Below, in pieces: positions 43,737 to 53,123 of a stretch of DNA of 64,000 nucleotides. The notes beneath the pieces are model-generated. The model saw nothing but the letters and a program-made list of their open reading frames with translations. It ran no database searches and was not told where the DNA came from. This stretch comes from Pseudarthrobacter sp. SSS035 (GTDB taxonomy: Bacteria > Actinomycetota > Actinomycetes > Actinomycetales > Micrococcaceae), in NCBI RefSeq assembly GCF_023273875.1, contig NZ_CP096882.1, forward strand, positions 1,674,001 through 1,738,000, in the 5' to 3' direction. Position numbers and translations under genes: made by a program. The stretch's first letter is position 1; each line of letters opens with the position of its first letter.

Positions 43737-45044
43737 ATGGCCGCACGTTCCGTTTCCTCCACCCTTCCGTCAACGCCGCAACTGACGCCCTCCCGCACCT
43801 GGGCAAGCCGGCTCGGCATGCCCCACGCGCTGCGCTGGGGGTTTGTCGGTCTGCTTATCTTCATGATCGGCGACGGAGTTGAGTCAGGGTATCTCTCGAC
43901 TTTCCTGCTGGACCGGGGGCTGGAACAGGGCCAGGTGGGGCTTCTGTTCACGGTGTACGGAGTCGCAGCGGGCGTTGCCGCCTGGGCTTCGGGCGCCCTG
44001 TCGGACCTCTGGGGCCCCCGCCGCGTCATGCTCCTGGGACTCGTCCTTTGGGTGACATTCCAGCTTGTCCTTCTTACGATCGCGCTCCCGTCCTTGGACT
44101 TCACCCTGCTGCTGGTCAGCTATGGGCTGCGAGGGCTGGGGTATCCGCTCTTTGCGTATGGCTTCCTGGTGTGGATCGCGGCCTGCACTCCATCAAACCG
44201 GCTGGGCTCAGCAGTGGGGTGGTTCTGGTTCGCATTCACCGGCGGCCTGCCAACCCTCGGTTCCTTGCTGGCCAGCGCCACCATTCCGGCGCTCGGGGCT
44301 TTCAACACACTCTGGATCGCTCTTGGGCTTGTCATTGCCGGTGGACTTGTCGTTCTCACTACGGTCCGGGAACGCACAGGCTTTTCACGACTCGCTCCTG
44401 AGGGTGAGGATCCAGTCGCGACCCTGGCCTCAAGCCTGACCATCCTGTGGCGCAATCCTAGAATCGGCATGGGCGCCGCTGTCCGGGCCATCAACACCGC
44501 CTCCCAGTTCGGTTTCCTGGTGTTCCTTCCTGTCTTCTTCACCAAGGTAATCGGGTTCGAACTCAGCGAATGGCTTCAGATCCTCAGCGTCGTGTTCCTC
44601 ACCAATATCTTCTTCAATCTGATCTTCGGAATCGTCGGGGACAAGTTTGGCTGGCGGCAGACGATCGCACTTTTCGGCGGCGTCGGATGCGCTGTAACGA
44701 CCTTGGCGTTCTACTACGTGCCGCTCGCTGCCGGTCCGAACCTGATCGTGGCAATGGCTGTTGGTGCCGCCTACGGCGCCACCCTGGCCGGTTTCGTCCC
44801 ACTGTCAGCCTTGATGCCGTCACTGGCACCGGAACACAAAGGAGCAGCCATGTCCGCCCTGAACTTTGGCGCCGGCCTGTCGGTTTTCCTTGGCCCGCTG
44901 ATCGCAACGCTGTTCCTGTCCTTGATCGGAGTCGGCGGCGTTATGTGGATTTTCGCTGGGCTCTACCTGCTCAGCGCCGTCCTAACCTGGCAGCTGAAGC
45001 TCCCCGCCACCTCCCGCCACGCTGTACCTAGCAACACTCAGTAA
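43737..45044 (+). CDS. MFS transporter of the RbtT/DalT/CsbX polyol type
   Basis: 435-aa, 12-segment major facilitator. The start MPHALRWGFVGLLIFMIGDG-VE and the loop GALSDLWGPRRVMLLG resemble ribitol/arabitol permeases (RbtT, DalT) and CsbX as I recall them. It leads the cassette's plus-strand genes and is followed after 136 nt by a sugar kinase. It likely imports a polyol or sugar acid that the kinases phosphorylate. The substrate is inferred from family only. Confidence 0.85.
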   Translation: MAARSVSSTLPSTPQLTPSRTWASRLGMPHALRWGFVGLLIFMIGDGVESGYLSTFLLDRGLEQGQVGLLFTVYGVAAGVAAWASGALSDLWGPRRVMLLGLVLWVTFQLVLLTIALPSLDFTLLLVSYGLRGLGYPLFAYGFLVWIAACTPSNRLGSAVGWFWFAFTGGLPTLGSLLASATIPALGAFNTLWIALGLVIAGGLVVLTTVRERTGFSRLAPEGEDPVATLASSLTILWRNPRIGMGAAVRAINTASQFGFLVFLPVFFTKVIGFELSEWLQILSVVFLTNIFFNLIFGIVGDKFGWRQTIALFGGVGCAVTTLAFYYVPLAAGPNLIVAMAVGAAYGATLAGFVPLSALMPSLAPEHKGAAMSALNFGAGLSVFLGPLIATLFLSLIGVGGVMWIFAGLYLLSAVLTWQLKLPATSRHAVPSNTQ

Positions 45045-45180
45045 TTTCCGTTACACCTGAAGTGGCTGCCAGCGAACTCCGGCCGGCACATCCCGTACGG
45101 CATCCCCCGCCACGAGCACCGCAAACTCCAAAGCACACCCGCACGAGGAAGATACTTCCACCAATAGAAAGGCCCAAGCC

Positions 45181-46785
45181 ATGGCGGTCATCGCTGTTGA
45201 TGCCGGCACCACAATGATCAAGGCAGTCGGCTACGACGAAGAAGGCACAGAAATCGTGGTCGTCCGCCAGTCGACCTCCGTAAGCCGCCCGCACCCGGGG
45301 TGGGCCGAGCAGGACATGCTCGCCGTCTGGGATGCCGTCGTCTTCAGCGTCCGCAGCGTCCAGCGCCAACTGAAGTCGGACATTGATTTCCTGGCCATCA
45401 CCGCCCAAGGTGACGGATGCTGGCTCGTTGACGAGGCAGTGGAACCCACAGGGCCCGCGATCCTGTGGAACGACGGACGCGCCGCCGACATCGTGGAGGA
45501 ATGGTCGCGCCAGGGACTGCTCAAACAGGCATTCCAAATCAACGGATCCCAGACTTTCCCCGGGCTGCCTAACGCCATCCTCACCTGGCTGCAGCAGAAC
45601 GACCCCGAGAGGCTCGAACGCTCCCACGTCTCCCTCACCTGCGGAGGCTGGCTCTTTGCCCGGATGACCGGACAGTTCGCCATCGATGAATCAGACGGTG
45701 CTGCCCCGTTCATGGATATCCGCACCCGCCAGTACTCACCGGAACTGCTGAAGCTCTATGACATGGAGTGGGCCCTGCCCTTCCTGCCGGAGCTGCGGGG
45801 CGACGACCGCCGGGTTGCCCCGCTGACACAGCACGCAGCACTGGAGATGGGCCTGCCCGCCGGCCTGCCGGTCGTCATGTCCTCGTACGACATCGCATCC
45901 ACGGCAATAGGAGTCGGGGCGGTAGAACCCGGCCAGGCCTGCTGCATCCTCGGCACGACGTTGTGCACGGAAATTGTTGCCGACACCGTGAGCACGGAAG
46001 GAAAATCCGCCGGGCTGACTGTGGCCCTGGGCCTTCCCGGCAAATACCTCAATGCCTTTCCGACGCTGGCGGGCGGTGAAGTCATCCAATGGGCCTGTCA
46101 GCTATTGGATCTGGATAACCCGACGGAGCTGGCCGACCTCGCCGATACATGCCCCCCGGGGGCAGGCGGCCTGGCGTTCATACCGTATCTGTCGCCGGCC
46201 GGGGAACGCGCACCCTTCTTGAACGCGCAGGCGCGCGGGTCCTTCCTGGGCCTTTCCTTCGATCACAAACGTGAACATATCGCACGCGCGGTGATGGAAG
46301 GCCTTACCTTGGTCGTCCGCGACTGCCTCAGCACCTCAGGAGTCACCCCAACCGAACTCCGGGTCTGCGGCGGCGGGGCCGCCAACCCCATCTGGCTTCA
46401 GCTCATCGCCGACATCACGGGCGTTCCGGTGCAGAGGTCCACTGACACGGAAGTAGGCGCCAAGGGAGCTTTCCTCGTCGGACTGGTCGCCACCGGCGGA
46501 GCCGTACGCGTCGAGGACGTTTCCTCCTGGTACATCAGGATCCGGGACACCTTCACCCCGGACCCGCAGAAAGCCACTCAATACTCGGAGCTGTACGAGG
46601 ACTTCCTGTCGCTCAGAACCACCGTGAGCGAGACCTGGCCGCGACTTGCGGCCATGCGGGGCCGAAGCCCGCAGACAAAGACCACAGACCGGCTGCCGGT
46701 CATCGTCCCGGAGCACCCGTCCGAAGGGTCCGACGACCTGACTGTTCCCGGGAAGTACCCGGCCACCTTAGAAGGAACATCATGA
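45181..46785 (+). CDS. FGGY-family carbohydrate kinase 1 (polyol kinase-like)
   Basis: 534-aa ATP-dependent sugar/polyol kinase. The N-terminal phosphate loop is VIAVDAGTTMIKAVGYD; the ITAQGDGCWLVD segment resembles erythritol/xylitol-type kinases; LWNDGRAADIV, the ATP-site GTTLCTE and CGGGAANPIWLQLIADI follow. A C-terminal extension of about 50 residues, rich in Pro and Thr, is unusual. GAAAGGCC lies before ATG. It overlaps kinase 2 by ATGA. Probable role: phosphorylate the polyol imported by the MFS or ABC system. Confidence 0.88.
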   Translation: MAVIAVDAGTTMIKAVGYDEEGTEIVVVRQSTSVSRPHPGWAEQDMLAVWDAVVFSVRSVQRQLKSDIDFLAITAQGDGCWLVDEAVEPTGPAILWNDGRAADIVEEWSRQGLLKQAFQINGSQTFPGLPNAILTWLQQNDPERLERSHVSLTCGGWLFARMTGQFAIDESDGAAPFMDIRTRQYSPELLKLYDMEWALPFLPELRGDDRRVAPLTQHAALEMGLPAGLPVVMSSYDIASTAIGVGAVEPGQACCILGTTLCTEIVADTVSTEGKSAGLTVALGLPGKYLNAFPTLAGGEVIQWACQLLDLDNPTELADLADTCPPGAGGLAFIPYLSPAGERAPFLNAQARGSFLGLSFDHKREHIARAVMEGLTLVVRDCLSTSGVTPTELRVCGGGAANPIWLQLIADITGVPVQRSTDTEVGAKGAFLVGLVATGGAVRVEDVSSWYIRIRDTFTPDPQKATQYSELYEDFLSLRTTVSETWPRLAAMRGRSPQTKTTDRLPVIVPEHPSEGSDDLTVPGKYPATLEGTS

Positions 46786-48266
46786 CAGCAACGAACGGCG
46801 GCAGCATTTGGGTCGGTCTGGATCTGGGAACACAGAGTGTGCGCGCCCTGGCAGTCAACGCCGACGGCGACGTCCTCGGCTCCGGCACCCAAGAGCTCAC
46901 CAGCCGCCGCGACGGACACCGGCATGAACAGGACCCGTACCAATGGTGGCAGGCCGTATCCGCGGCGGCTTCGGAAGCACTTCGGGGCCTTGAGCACTGC
47001 AGCGTCCTCGGCGTCGCAGTGGACGCCACCTCGGGAACGATCCTCCTCGCCGACGCCCGGGGCAACCCCGTCACACCCGGACTCATGTATGACGACGGCC
47101 GTGCCAGCGGCGAAACCGACCGGGTGAACCAGGCAGGATCCCATGTCTGGAACGAGCTGGGCTACCAGCGGATGCAGACTCCCTGGGCACTCCCCAAGCT
47201 GCTCTGGCTCCTCAACGATCCAGGAACGCCGACTGCCGGGACACGGTTGCTGCACCAGTCAGACTTCATCAATGAGCGCCTCACCGGCCATCCGGTCCCA
47301 ACGGACCTGAGCAGCGCCCTTAAAACGGGTGCACATCTGATTGAGGAGAAGTGGCCGGAAGACGTGTTGGACGCGTTGGACGTACCGCGTCAAATGCTTC
47401 CGGGTCTCGTCCGCTCAGGCACCCGAATCGGGACCGTATCCGCCGACGCTGCCCGCGCCACCGGCATCCCGGCAGGCACCCCTGTCATCTCAGGGGCAAC
47501 CGATGGATGTGCAGCACAGCTGGGCTCCGGGGCCCTGAAAGTCGGCAGCTGGAATTCCGTTCTGGGCACCACGCTGATCCTCAAGGGGGTCACCCGAAAC
47601 CTGATCCAGGACCCCCTCGGGGTGGTCTACTCCCACAAAAGCCCTGACGGTGACTGGCTGCCGGGAGGCGCCTCCAGCACCGGGGCCGGTGTGATTTCCC
47701 GTGACTTCGCCGGAAAGGACCTGCGCATCCTGGAGGCCTTGGCAAAAACACGGGAACCCGCACCCGTCCTGACCTATCCGCTGGTGTCATCCGGGGAAAG
47801 GTTCCCGTTCGCGGCACCACAGGCCCGGGGCTTCACTCTTGGAACATCGGAAATTGAGGGCGACCGCTACGCCGCCGCCCTGCAGGGAGTGGCGTTCATC
47901 GAGCGGCTGTGCTTTGACTATCTGGACCTCCTGGGTGCCCCCACCGACGGCAGCCTCGTGCTCACCGGCGGCGCCACTAAAAGCCCCTACTGGAACCAGT
48001 TACGTGCCGATGTCCTCGGCCGCCCGGTGACACTCCCCCAGAATGCAGAACCAGCCCTTGGCATGGCTGTCCTCGCCGCGTCCCCGGACCGGGAAACCGC
48101 TGACGTCGCAGCAGAAATGGTCAAGGTACGCCAGGTCCTAGAGCCCCGCCCGGAGTCGGCCGGACGGTTCGACGACTCTTACGTCCGCCTCATCACCGAA
48201 CTGGAACAACGCGGCTGGCTGGATTCCACAGCTGCTGAACACGCCATCAAGAGGACTAACGCATGA
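46782..48266 (+). CDS. FGGY-family carbohydrate kinase 2 (ribulose/xylulose kinase-like)
   Basis: 494-aa kinase: VGLDLGTQSVRALAVN phosphate loop, VAVDATSGTILLAD, MYDDGRASGE, GATDGCAAQLGSGAL, LGTTLILKG, LTGGATKSPYWNQLRADVLG. The DATSGT/DDGRA style resembles D-ribulose kinases of the FGGY family rather than kinase 1. Overlaps the genes on both sides by 4 nt. Two different FGGY kinases in one operon suggest two substrates or two steps, for example a polyol and the ketose made from it. Confidence 0.87.
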   Translation: MTATNGGSIWVGLDLGTQSVRALAVNADGDVLGSGTQELTSRRDGHRHEQDPYQWWQAVSAAASEALRGLEHCSVLGVAVDATSGTILLADARGNPVTPGLMYDDGRASGETDRVNQAGSHVWNELGYQRMQTPWALPKLLWLLNDPGTPTAGTRLLHQSDFINERLTGHPVPTDLSSALKTGAHLIEEKWPEDVLDALDVPRQMLPGLVRSGTRIGTVSADAARATGIPAGTPVISGATDGCAAQLGSGALKVGSWNSVLGTTLILKGVTRNLIQDPLGVVYSHKSPDGDWLPGGASSTGAGVISRDFAGKDLRILEALAKTREPAPVLTYPLVSSGERFPFAAPQARGFTLGTSEIEGDRYAAALQGVAFIERLCFDYLDLLGAPTDGSLVLTGGATKSPYWNQLRADVLGRPVTLPQNAEPALGMAVLAASPDRETADVAAEMVKVRQVLEPRPESAGRFDDSYVRLITELEQRGWLDSTAAEHAIKRTNA

Positions 48267-48901
48267 CCAACATCATCCTGTGCCGCCACGGCGAGACGGT
48301 CTGGCACGCCGATAACCGCTACGCCGGAGTCAGCGACATCGACCTGACTCCCAGAGGCCATAAACAGGCGGCGCAGCTCGCAAACTGGGCCCAAACAGCC
48401 GGGCTCTCCGCGATCTACACTTCCACTCTGAGCCGCGCCCAGACCACAGCAGAGGCCAGTGCGAAGGTCACAGGCCTCAGCGTGCAGGTGGACCCGCGCC
48501 TGCGTGAACTGGACTTCGGTGAAGGCGAAGGCCTGACAACCGCCGAGATGGAACAGCGTTTCCCTAAGGCCCTGGCGCATTTCCGGGCTGATCCGGCGAA
48601 GCACCATCTCCCCGGCGGAGAGGACCCCTTCGAAGCCGCTGACCGATTCGTGGACTGCCTTCAGGACATCACTAAGGAACATCCGGACGAACGGGTGCTG
48701 GTAGTAGCCCACACCACGGCAATCCGGCTCGCCCTGTGCCAGCTGATCGGCATCCCGCTAAGGGAATACCGGCGGGTCTTCCCCACCATCCGGAACTGCT
48801 CACTCACTGAAATCAGCGTCAGGGACGGCTACGTTTCCGTGCTCGAGTTCAACACCCCCGTCGCGGACAGCACCGCGCCGGCCTCCCAGCCCCAGCCCTG
48901 A
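48263..48901 (+). CDS. Histidine phosphatase family protein
   Basis: 212-aa phosphoglycerate-mutase-fold phosphatase. The catalytic His is in ILCRHGETVWHA (residue 9), TSTLSRAQTTAEA supplies Arg, LRELDFGEGEGLT the acid, and VLVVAHTTAIRL the second His. Overlaps kinase 2 by ATGA. A phosphatase in a kinase operon probably removes phosphate from a pathway intermediate or dead-end product; the exact sugar phosphate is unknown. Confidence 0.9.
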   Translation: MTNIILCRHGETVWHADNRYAGVSDIDLTPRGHKQAAQLANWAQTAGLSAIYTSTLSRAQTTAEASAKVTGLSVQVDPRLRELDFGEGEGLTTAEMEQRFPKALAHFRADPAKHHLPGGEDPFEAADRFVDCLQDITKEHPDERVLVVAHTTAIRLALCQLIGIPLREYRRVFPTIRNCSLTEISVRDGYVSVLEFNTPVADSTAPASQPQP

Positions 48902-48921
48902 TCCAGCAAGGAGATCCCATC

Positions 48922-49975
48922 ATGACCACCCGCATTCTCGCCGCAGGCGACCACTTCGTACTCAATGACCTGCTCACTGGCGCCGTGGCCAAGGAAGTCA
49001 CCGACCGCAGCGTGTCCTTCACCGAACTCACCCTGCCCTGGCCCGTCGTCCCCTTCGGCCGGGTCGCAGAAGTTGATGAAGCCTCCGGGACCGAAGATGA
49101 ACTCATCGAAGCCCTGCAGGGAGTGGAAATCTGCATCACGCAGATGGCCCCCCCTGACCGAAAGAGTCCTGAAAGCATGCCCCGACCTCAAACTGTTCTG
49201 CATCAGCCGCGGAGGCCCCGTCAACGCAAACCTGGAAGCAGCCACCCGGCACGGTGTAGCCGTCACGTCAGCACCGGGACGGAACGCTGCAGCAACAGCC
49301 GAGCACACCCTGGGCATGATGCTGGCCGCGATGCGCCGCATCCCCCAGACCAACGCCGATCTGTCCGCCGGAACGTGGCGGGGTGACTACTACATGTACG
49401 AAAACGTCGGCCCCGAACTCGAAGGCAGCACCGTCGGCCTGGTCGGCTACGGCGCCATCGGCAGCCGCGTTGCCCGCATGCTGCAAGGCTTCGGGGCAAC
49501 AGTCCTGGTGCACGACCCGTACGTCACCGAAGACGTACTGGCCGGACAGGCGGAAAAGGTCGAGTTCGACGAATTGTTGGCCCGCTCAAATCTCATCACC
49601 CTCCATGCCCGCGTCACGCCCGAGACAACCGGCATGATCGGAGCTGAACAGATCGCCGCCCTGCAACCCGGTTCCATTATCGTCAACTGCGCACGGGGCG
49701 CCCTGCTGGACTACGACGCACTCTGCGACGCCCTCGACTCCGGCCACCTCTTCGGCGCCGCCTTTGACGTTTTCCCCGAGGAGCCCATTCCCGCAGCCTC
49801 CAGGCTGCTGACCACCCCAAACATCGTCATGACCCCGCACCTGGCCGGGGCCAGCAAAGCGACCGCAAACAAGGCGGCACAGATCGTAGCCGCGGATGTG
49901 CGGAGGTACCTGAACGGGGAACCCCTCGCCCACTGCGCCAACCCCGAAGCCCTCATGCCAGCACGCACGGCCTAG
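48922..49975 (+). pseudogene. D-2-hydroxyacid dehydrogenase with +1 frameshift in a C tract
   Basis: A SerA/D-lactate-dehydrogenase-like NAD enzyme split over two frames. The first 75 codons from ATG 48922 (AAGGAG upstream) reach GVEICITQMAP; the rest continues in another frame from LTERVLKACPDLKLF to 49975. The switch is in seven Cs at 49148-49154; six would give one 350-aa protein. The second part has the NAD motif VGLVGYGAIGSRVARML, NCARGALLDYDAL with the Arg, and the catalytic His in MTPHLAGA. It would oxidise a 2-hydroxy acid or phospho-sugar acid in the cassette pathway. The frameshift is real decay or a homopolymer read error. Confidence 0.87.
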
Positions 49976-49998
49976 AACCACGCTGGCGCCCCGGGCGC

Positions 49999-50026
49999 GC
50001 CGGCTCCCGCGGCTCCGGGGGCCGGC
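49999..50026. terminator. GC hairpin between convergent dehydrogenase and DeoR genes
   Basis: GCCGGC (49999-50004) pairs with GCCGGC (50021-50026), with further CCC/GGG pairing inside. Lies 24 nt after the dehydrogenase stop. No T-run. The rest of the gap to 50111 is GC-rich with nothing evident. Confidence 0.45.
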
Positions 50027-50111
50027 ATGGGTCGTTTGGCCCCGCCCGCAACCCTCGGCGCCATTTCGGTGCCGGATCGGAATCGTCGAGAATGCCCTCC
50101 TGCAGACCGGA

Positions 50112-50924
50112 TTAACCTGTCTGGTTGTGCGTGGAATGCAGCGGGGCGATGTGCAAGGTGGTGTGCTCAGATACTGCTTCCCTGAACTCGGAAGAGACAT
50201 CGTCAGTAAGAATGAGGTCGGTGAAATCACTCACGGGAACGTAGTGGTGGAGCGATGTCCGCCCCGCTTTGGACCCGTCCATCATCAGCACGCGTCGAGT
50301 GCCGGCCTTCAGCATGGCCCGCTTCATGTGAACGACATCCTGCTCCTGGTGATAGGTCATCTCAGATCCCATCGTTGAGGTGGACTGGAACACGACATCC
50401 ACCGCGTATGAGCTGAACGAGCCGTCGTTCGGCAGGCCAATGAAAGAGTCATGCGTGCGCGAGTACTGGCCTCCGGTCACGATCAGCCGGATGTCATCGT
50501 TCTCCCGGAACAGCTCTATCGCCTGCCTGTAGTTGGTGATGACCGTCAGGGGTCCAACATCGTTGAGCAACCGGGCAAGGGCGAACACGGTGGTGGAGTC
50601 ATCCAGCATCACGGACATGCCTGGCTCGACCATCTCCAGGGCCTTGCGCGCAAGCGCCGTCTTGGCCTGCGGCTGGATCTGCATCCGGATCTCAGAGCTC
50701 GCCTCAAAGACAGTGGAGGGCAGTGCCGACACTCCGCCGTGGACTTTGCGCAGGATTCCCCGAGTTGCCAGATCATCGATGTCGCGGTGGATGGTCATCA
50801 GACTGACGTTGGTGAGGGTCGCAAGATCGGCGGCACTGGAAAACCCTGCGCCCACAACATGTTCGATGATCCGCCGCTGCCGGGTGATGCGCGGCTTTTT
50901 GAGTCCGGGGTTGTCGTTCATCAT
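50112..50924 (-). CDS. DeoR-family regulator of the cassette
   Basis: 270 aa. The N-terminal DeoR helix-turn-helix is at residues 14-66 (RQRRIIEHVVGAGFSSAADL, then SLMTIHRDIDDLATRGI and KVHGGV). The C-terminal sugar-phosphate-sensing domain has MLDDSTTVFALARLL and VITNY. Two adjacent ATGs (50924, 50921) begin the protein; an upstream open stretch is not family-like. It sits between the kinase operon and the ABC operon, divergent from the latter. It probably represses both through TGTTATT-N10-AAGTTGA, with a phosphorylated sugar as inducer. Confidence 0.9.
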   Translation of the reverse strand: MMNDNPGLKKPRITRQRRIIEHVVGAGFSSAADLATLTNVSLMTIHRDIDDLATRGILRKVHGGVSALPSTVFEASSEIRMQIQPQAKTALARKALEMVEPGMSVMLDDSTTVFALARLLNDVGPLTVITNYRQAIELFRENDDIRLIVTGGQYSRTHDSFIGLPNDGSFSSYAVDVVFQSTSTMGSEMTYHQEQDVVHMKRAMLKAGTRRVLMMDGSKAGRTSLHHYVPVSDFTDLILTDDVSSEFREAVSEHTTLHIAPLHSTHNQTG

Positions 50925-51053
50925 GCTCACTTTCGTCGCTGCGCGCGGGTTTCCACGGCTGCGTGGACCCATACGGCAGGCCTGTGCTTAGGATATGCCC
51001 GCACAAGCCATGAAACAATTTATCAATCTTCGTGACCTATTTCACATTTTTTC

Positions 51054-51077
51054 TGTTATTCTCGACATACAAGTTGA
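51054..51077. promoter_or_regulatory. Candidate DeoR operator, copy 2
   Basis: TGTTATT-N10-AAGTTGA, matching 43604-43627 at 18 of 24 positions. It lies 50 nt before the sugar-binding protein start, in the 203-nt divergent gap with the DeoR gene (50925-51126), which is AT-rich and gene-free. Confidence 0.55.
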
Positions 51078-51126
51078 GGTCATGGAGGACCCAACTCGCT
51101 TGGCTCACCTCACGAAAGAGAATTCA

Positions 51127-52203
51127 ATGAAGAACTTCTACGCGCGCATCATGACGGCAGCCGCCACGGCCGCCATTCTCGGCGTCGCCGCCACTGGCTG
51201 CGGTTCCCAGGGCTCTGCAGGAGCCGGCACGGGCGACGCCTCGGCCGCCAAAATAGCGTTTCTGATGCCGGATATCGCCTCAACCCGGTATGAACTGTTT
51301 GATAAGCCCATGTTTGAAGCAAAGATCAAGGAGCTTTGTGGGGGATGCACGGTGGTGTATTCAAACGCCAACGCCAGCGCGGCAAAGCAGCAGGAACAGG
51401 CCAACTCCGCACTCGCCCAGGGCGTAAAGGCAATTGTGATTGACCCGGTAGACTCCGCGGCTGCCGCGACGATCGTCAACTCAGCCAAGGCGCAGAACGT
51501 CCCGATCATCGCCTACGACCGCCCGATCCCTGACGCCCCCGCCGATTACTACGTTTCCTTCGACAACGAAAAGATCGGTTCGATGATCGCCCAGTCCCTG
51601 GTCGACCATCTCAAGGCAACCAACGTCCAGGGAGGACTGCTGCAGGTCAACGGATCCCCTACTGACGCAGCCGCCGGACTGATTAAGAAGGGCATCCACT
51701 CCGCCGTTGACCCGAGTGGGTTCAAGCTCCTCGCCGAGTTTGACACCCCTGGCTGGGAACCGACCAAAGCCCAGGACTGGGTCAGCGGCCAGATTACCCA
51801 GTTCTCCGGGAAAATCGCAGGAGTTGTCGCAGCAAACGACGGCACGGCAGGCGGCGCCATCGCGGCGTTCAAAGCTGCCGGAACCGAAGTGCCCCCCGTA
51901 ACGGGCAATGACGCTGAGCTCGCCGCCGCCCAGCGCATTGTGGCCGGGGATCAGTACAACACCATCTCCAAGCCAATCAAGACTGTGGCTGAGGCCGCCG
52001 CTCAGATTGCCTACTCGTTTGCCAAGGGCGAGAAGCCTGCGGGCAAAACCACCTTGTTCAACACCCCGTCGGAACTCTTCGTCCCGACAGTGGTCACCAC
52101 GGAAAACCTCAAAGCGTCGCTGGTGGACACCGGAATCGTGAAGGCGTCCGGGCTCTGCACCTCCGCCTACGCGGCAGCCTGCGCCAAGGCCGGCATCAAG
52201 TAG
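51127..52203 (+). CDS. Sugar-binding lipoprotein of a XylF/RbsB-type ABC importer
   Basis: 358-aa periplasmic-binding-protein-like lipoprotein. The signal peptide ends in lipobox GVAATGCG (Cys25). KIAFLMPDIASTRYE, YSNANASAAKQQEQANSALA, AIVIDPVDS, and VAANDGTAGGAIAAF match XylF-like CUT2 binding proteins. ATG 51127 follows CGAAAGAG. First gene of the ABC operon. A 12-bp hairpin separates it from the ATPase gene, which fits the usual excess of binding protein. The ligand is probably a pentose or polyol. Confidence 0.92.
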   Translation: MKNFYARIMTAAATAAILGVAATGCGSQGSAGAGTGDASAAKIAFLMPDIASTRYELFDKPMFEAKIKELCGGCTVVYSNANASAAKQQEQANSALAQGVKAIVIDPVDSAAAATIVNSAKAQNVPIIAYDRPIPDAPADYYVSFDNEKIGSMIAQSLVDHLKATNVQGGLLQVNGSPTDAAAGLIKKGIHSAVDPSGFKLLAEFDTPGWEPTKAQDWVSGQITQFSGKIAGVVAANDGTAGGAIAAFKAAGTEVPPVTGNDAELAAAQRIVAGDQYNTISKPIKTVAEAAAQIAYSFAKGEKPAGKTTLFNTPSELFVPTVVTTENLKASLVDTGIVKASGLCTSAYAAACAKAGIK

Positions 52204-52221
52204 AGCCGGCATCAAGGCAAG

Positions 52222-52257
52222 GAGGTTCCGGTGCTCCGGTCCGGACACCGGAACCTC
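52222..52257 (+). terminator. Intercistronic hairpin after the binding-protein gene
   Basis: GAGGTTCCGGTG (52222-52233) and CACCGGAACCTC (52246-52257) form a perfect 12-bp stem. No T-run and downstream ABC genes follow, so it is more likely an attenuator or mRNA-stabilising element than a full stop. A 12-nt direct repeat GCCGGCATCAAG (52189-52200 and 52205-52216) precedes it. Confidence 0.6.
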
Positions 52258-52298
52258 AACCCCAACATCACTTACCCCAGAGAACAACAGGGAAAAAC

Positions 52299-53123
52299 AT
52301 GCCATCAGAACCCATTGCCGCAGCAGGAAGCCCCCAACTGCTGTCACTGCGCGGCATAAACAAGTCCTTCGGTGCCGTCGCCGCGCTAATGGACATTGAG
52401 CTGGACGTAGCCGAAGGCGAAGTTGTCGCTGTCGTCGGTGACAACGGCGCCGGCAAATCGACGCTGGTAAAGGTACTCTCGGGAGTACATTCAGCCGACT
52501 CCGGCACCATCGCCTTTGAAGGCCGGGAAGTAACGATTCCCAGTCCAGCGGCCGCCCAGCACCTCGGCATCGCCACCGTCTTCCAGGACCTGGCGCTCTG
52601 CGACAACCTCACAGTGGTCGACAACCTCTTCCTTGGCCGGGAAATATCACCGCTCCGGCTGAACGAAGTGGACATGGAAGTCCGTTCATGGGAGCTGCTT
52701 AGGCAGCTCTCGGCAAAGATCCCCTCTGTCCGGACACCCATTGCAGCGCTGTCCGGCGGCCAGCGGCAGACCGTCGCCATCGCCCGGTCCCTGCTCGGAG
52801 ACCCCAAAATCGTCATCCTCGATGAGCCGACCGCAGCGCTCGGCGTCGCCCAGACCGCCGAAGTACTCAACCTCGTTGAAAGACTGCGCGAACGCGGCCA
52901 CGGCGTCATTATGATCAGCCACAATATGGCCGACGTGAAGGCAGTCGCGGACCGCGTGGTTGTACTGCGCCTTGGCCGCAACAACGGAGACTTCCGGGTC
53001 CGCGAAGTCTCAACCGAGGACATCATCGCCGCCATTACCGGAGCAACGGACAACGTCGTCTCACGACGGTCCGCAGCACGCGGCACCGGCCCGGGACCGA
53101 CCCAGGAGACCGACACAGCATGA
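52299..53123 (+). CDS. ABC transporter ATPase, single-domain CUT2 type
   Basis: 274 aa with one nucleotide-binding domain: Walker A VVGDNGAGKSTLVK, signature LSGGQRQTVAIAR, Walker B KIVILDEPTAALG, switch His ISHNMADV. E. coli XylG and RbsA have two such domains in about 500 aa; actinobacterial CUT2 systems often have the single-domain form, acting as a dimer. Overlaps the permease gene by ATGA. Confidence 0.93.
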   Translation: MPSEPIAAAGSPQLLSLRGINKSFGAVAALMDIELDVAEGEVVAVVGDNGAGKSTLVKVLSGVHSADSGTIAFEGREVTIPSPAAAQHLGIATVFQDLALCDNLTVVDNLFLGREISPLRLNEVDMEVRSWELLRQLSAKIPSVRTPIAALSGGQRQTVAIARSLLGDPKIVILDEPTAALGVAQTAEVLNLVERLRERGHGVIMISHNMADVKAVADRVVVLRLGRNNGDFRVREVSTEDIIAAITGATDNVVSRRSAARGTGPGPTQETDTA

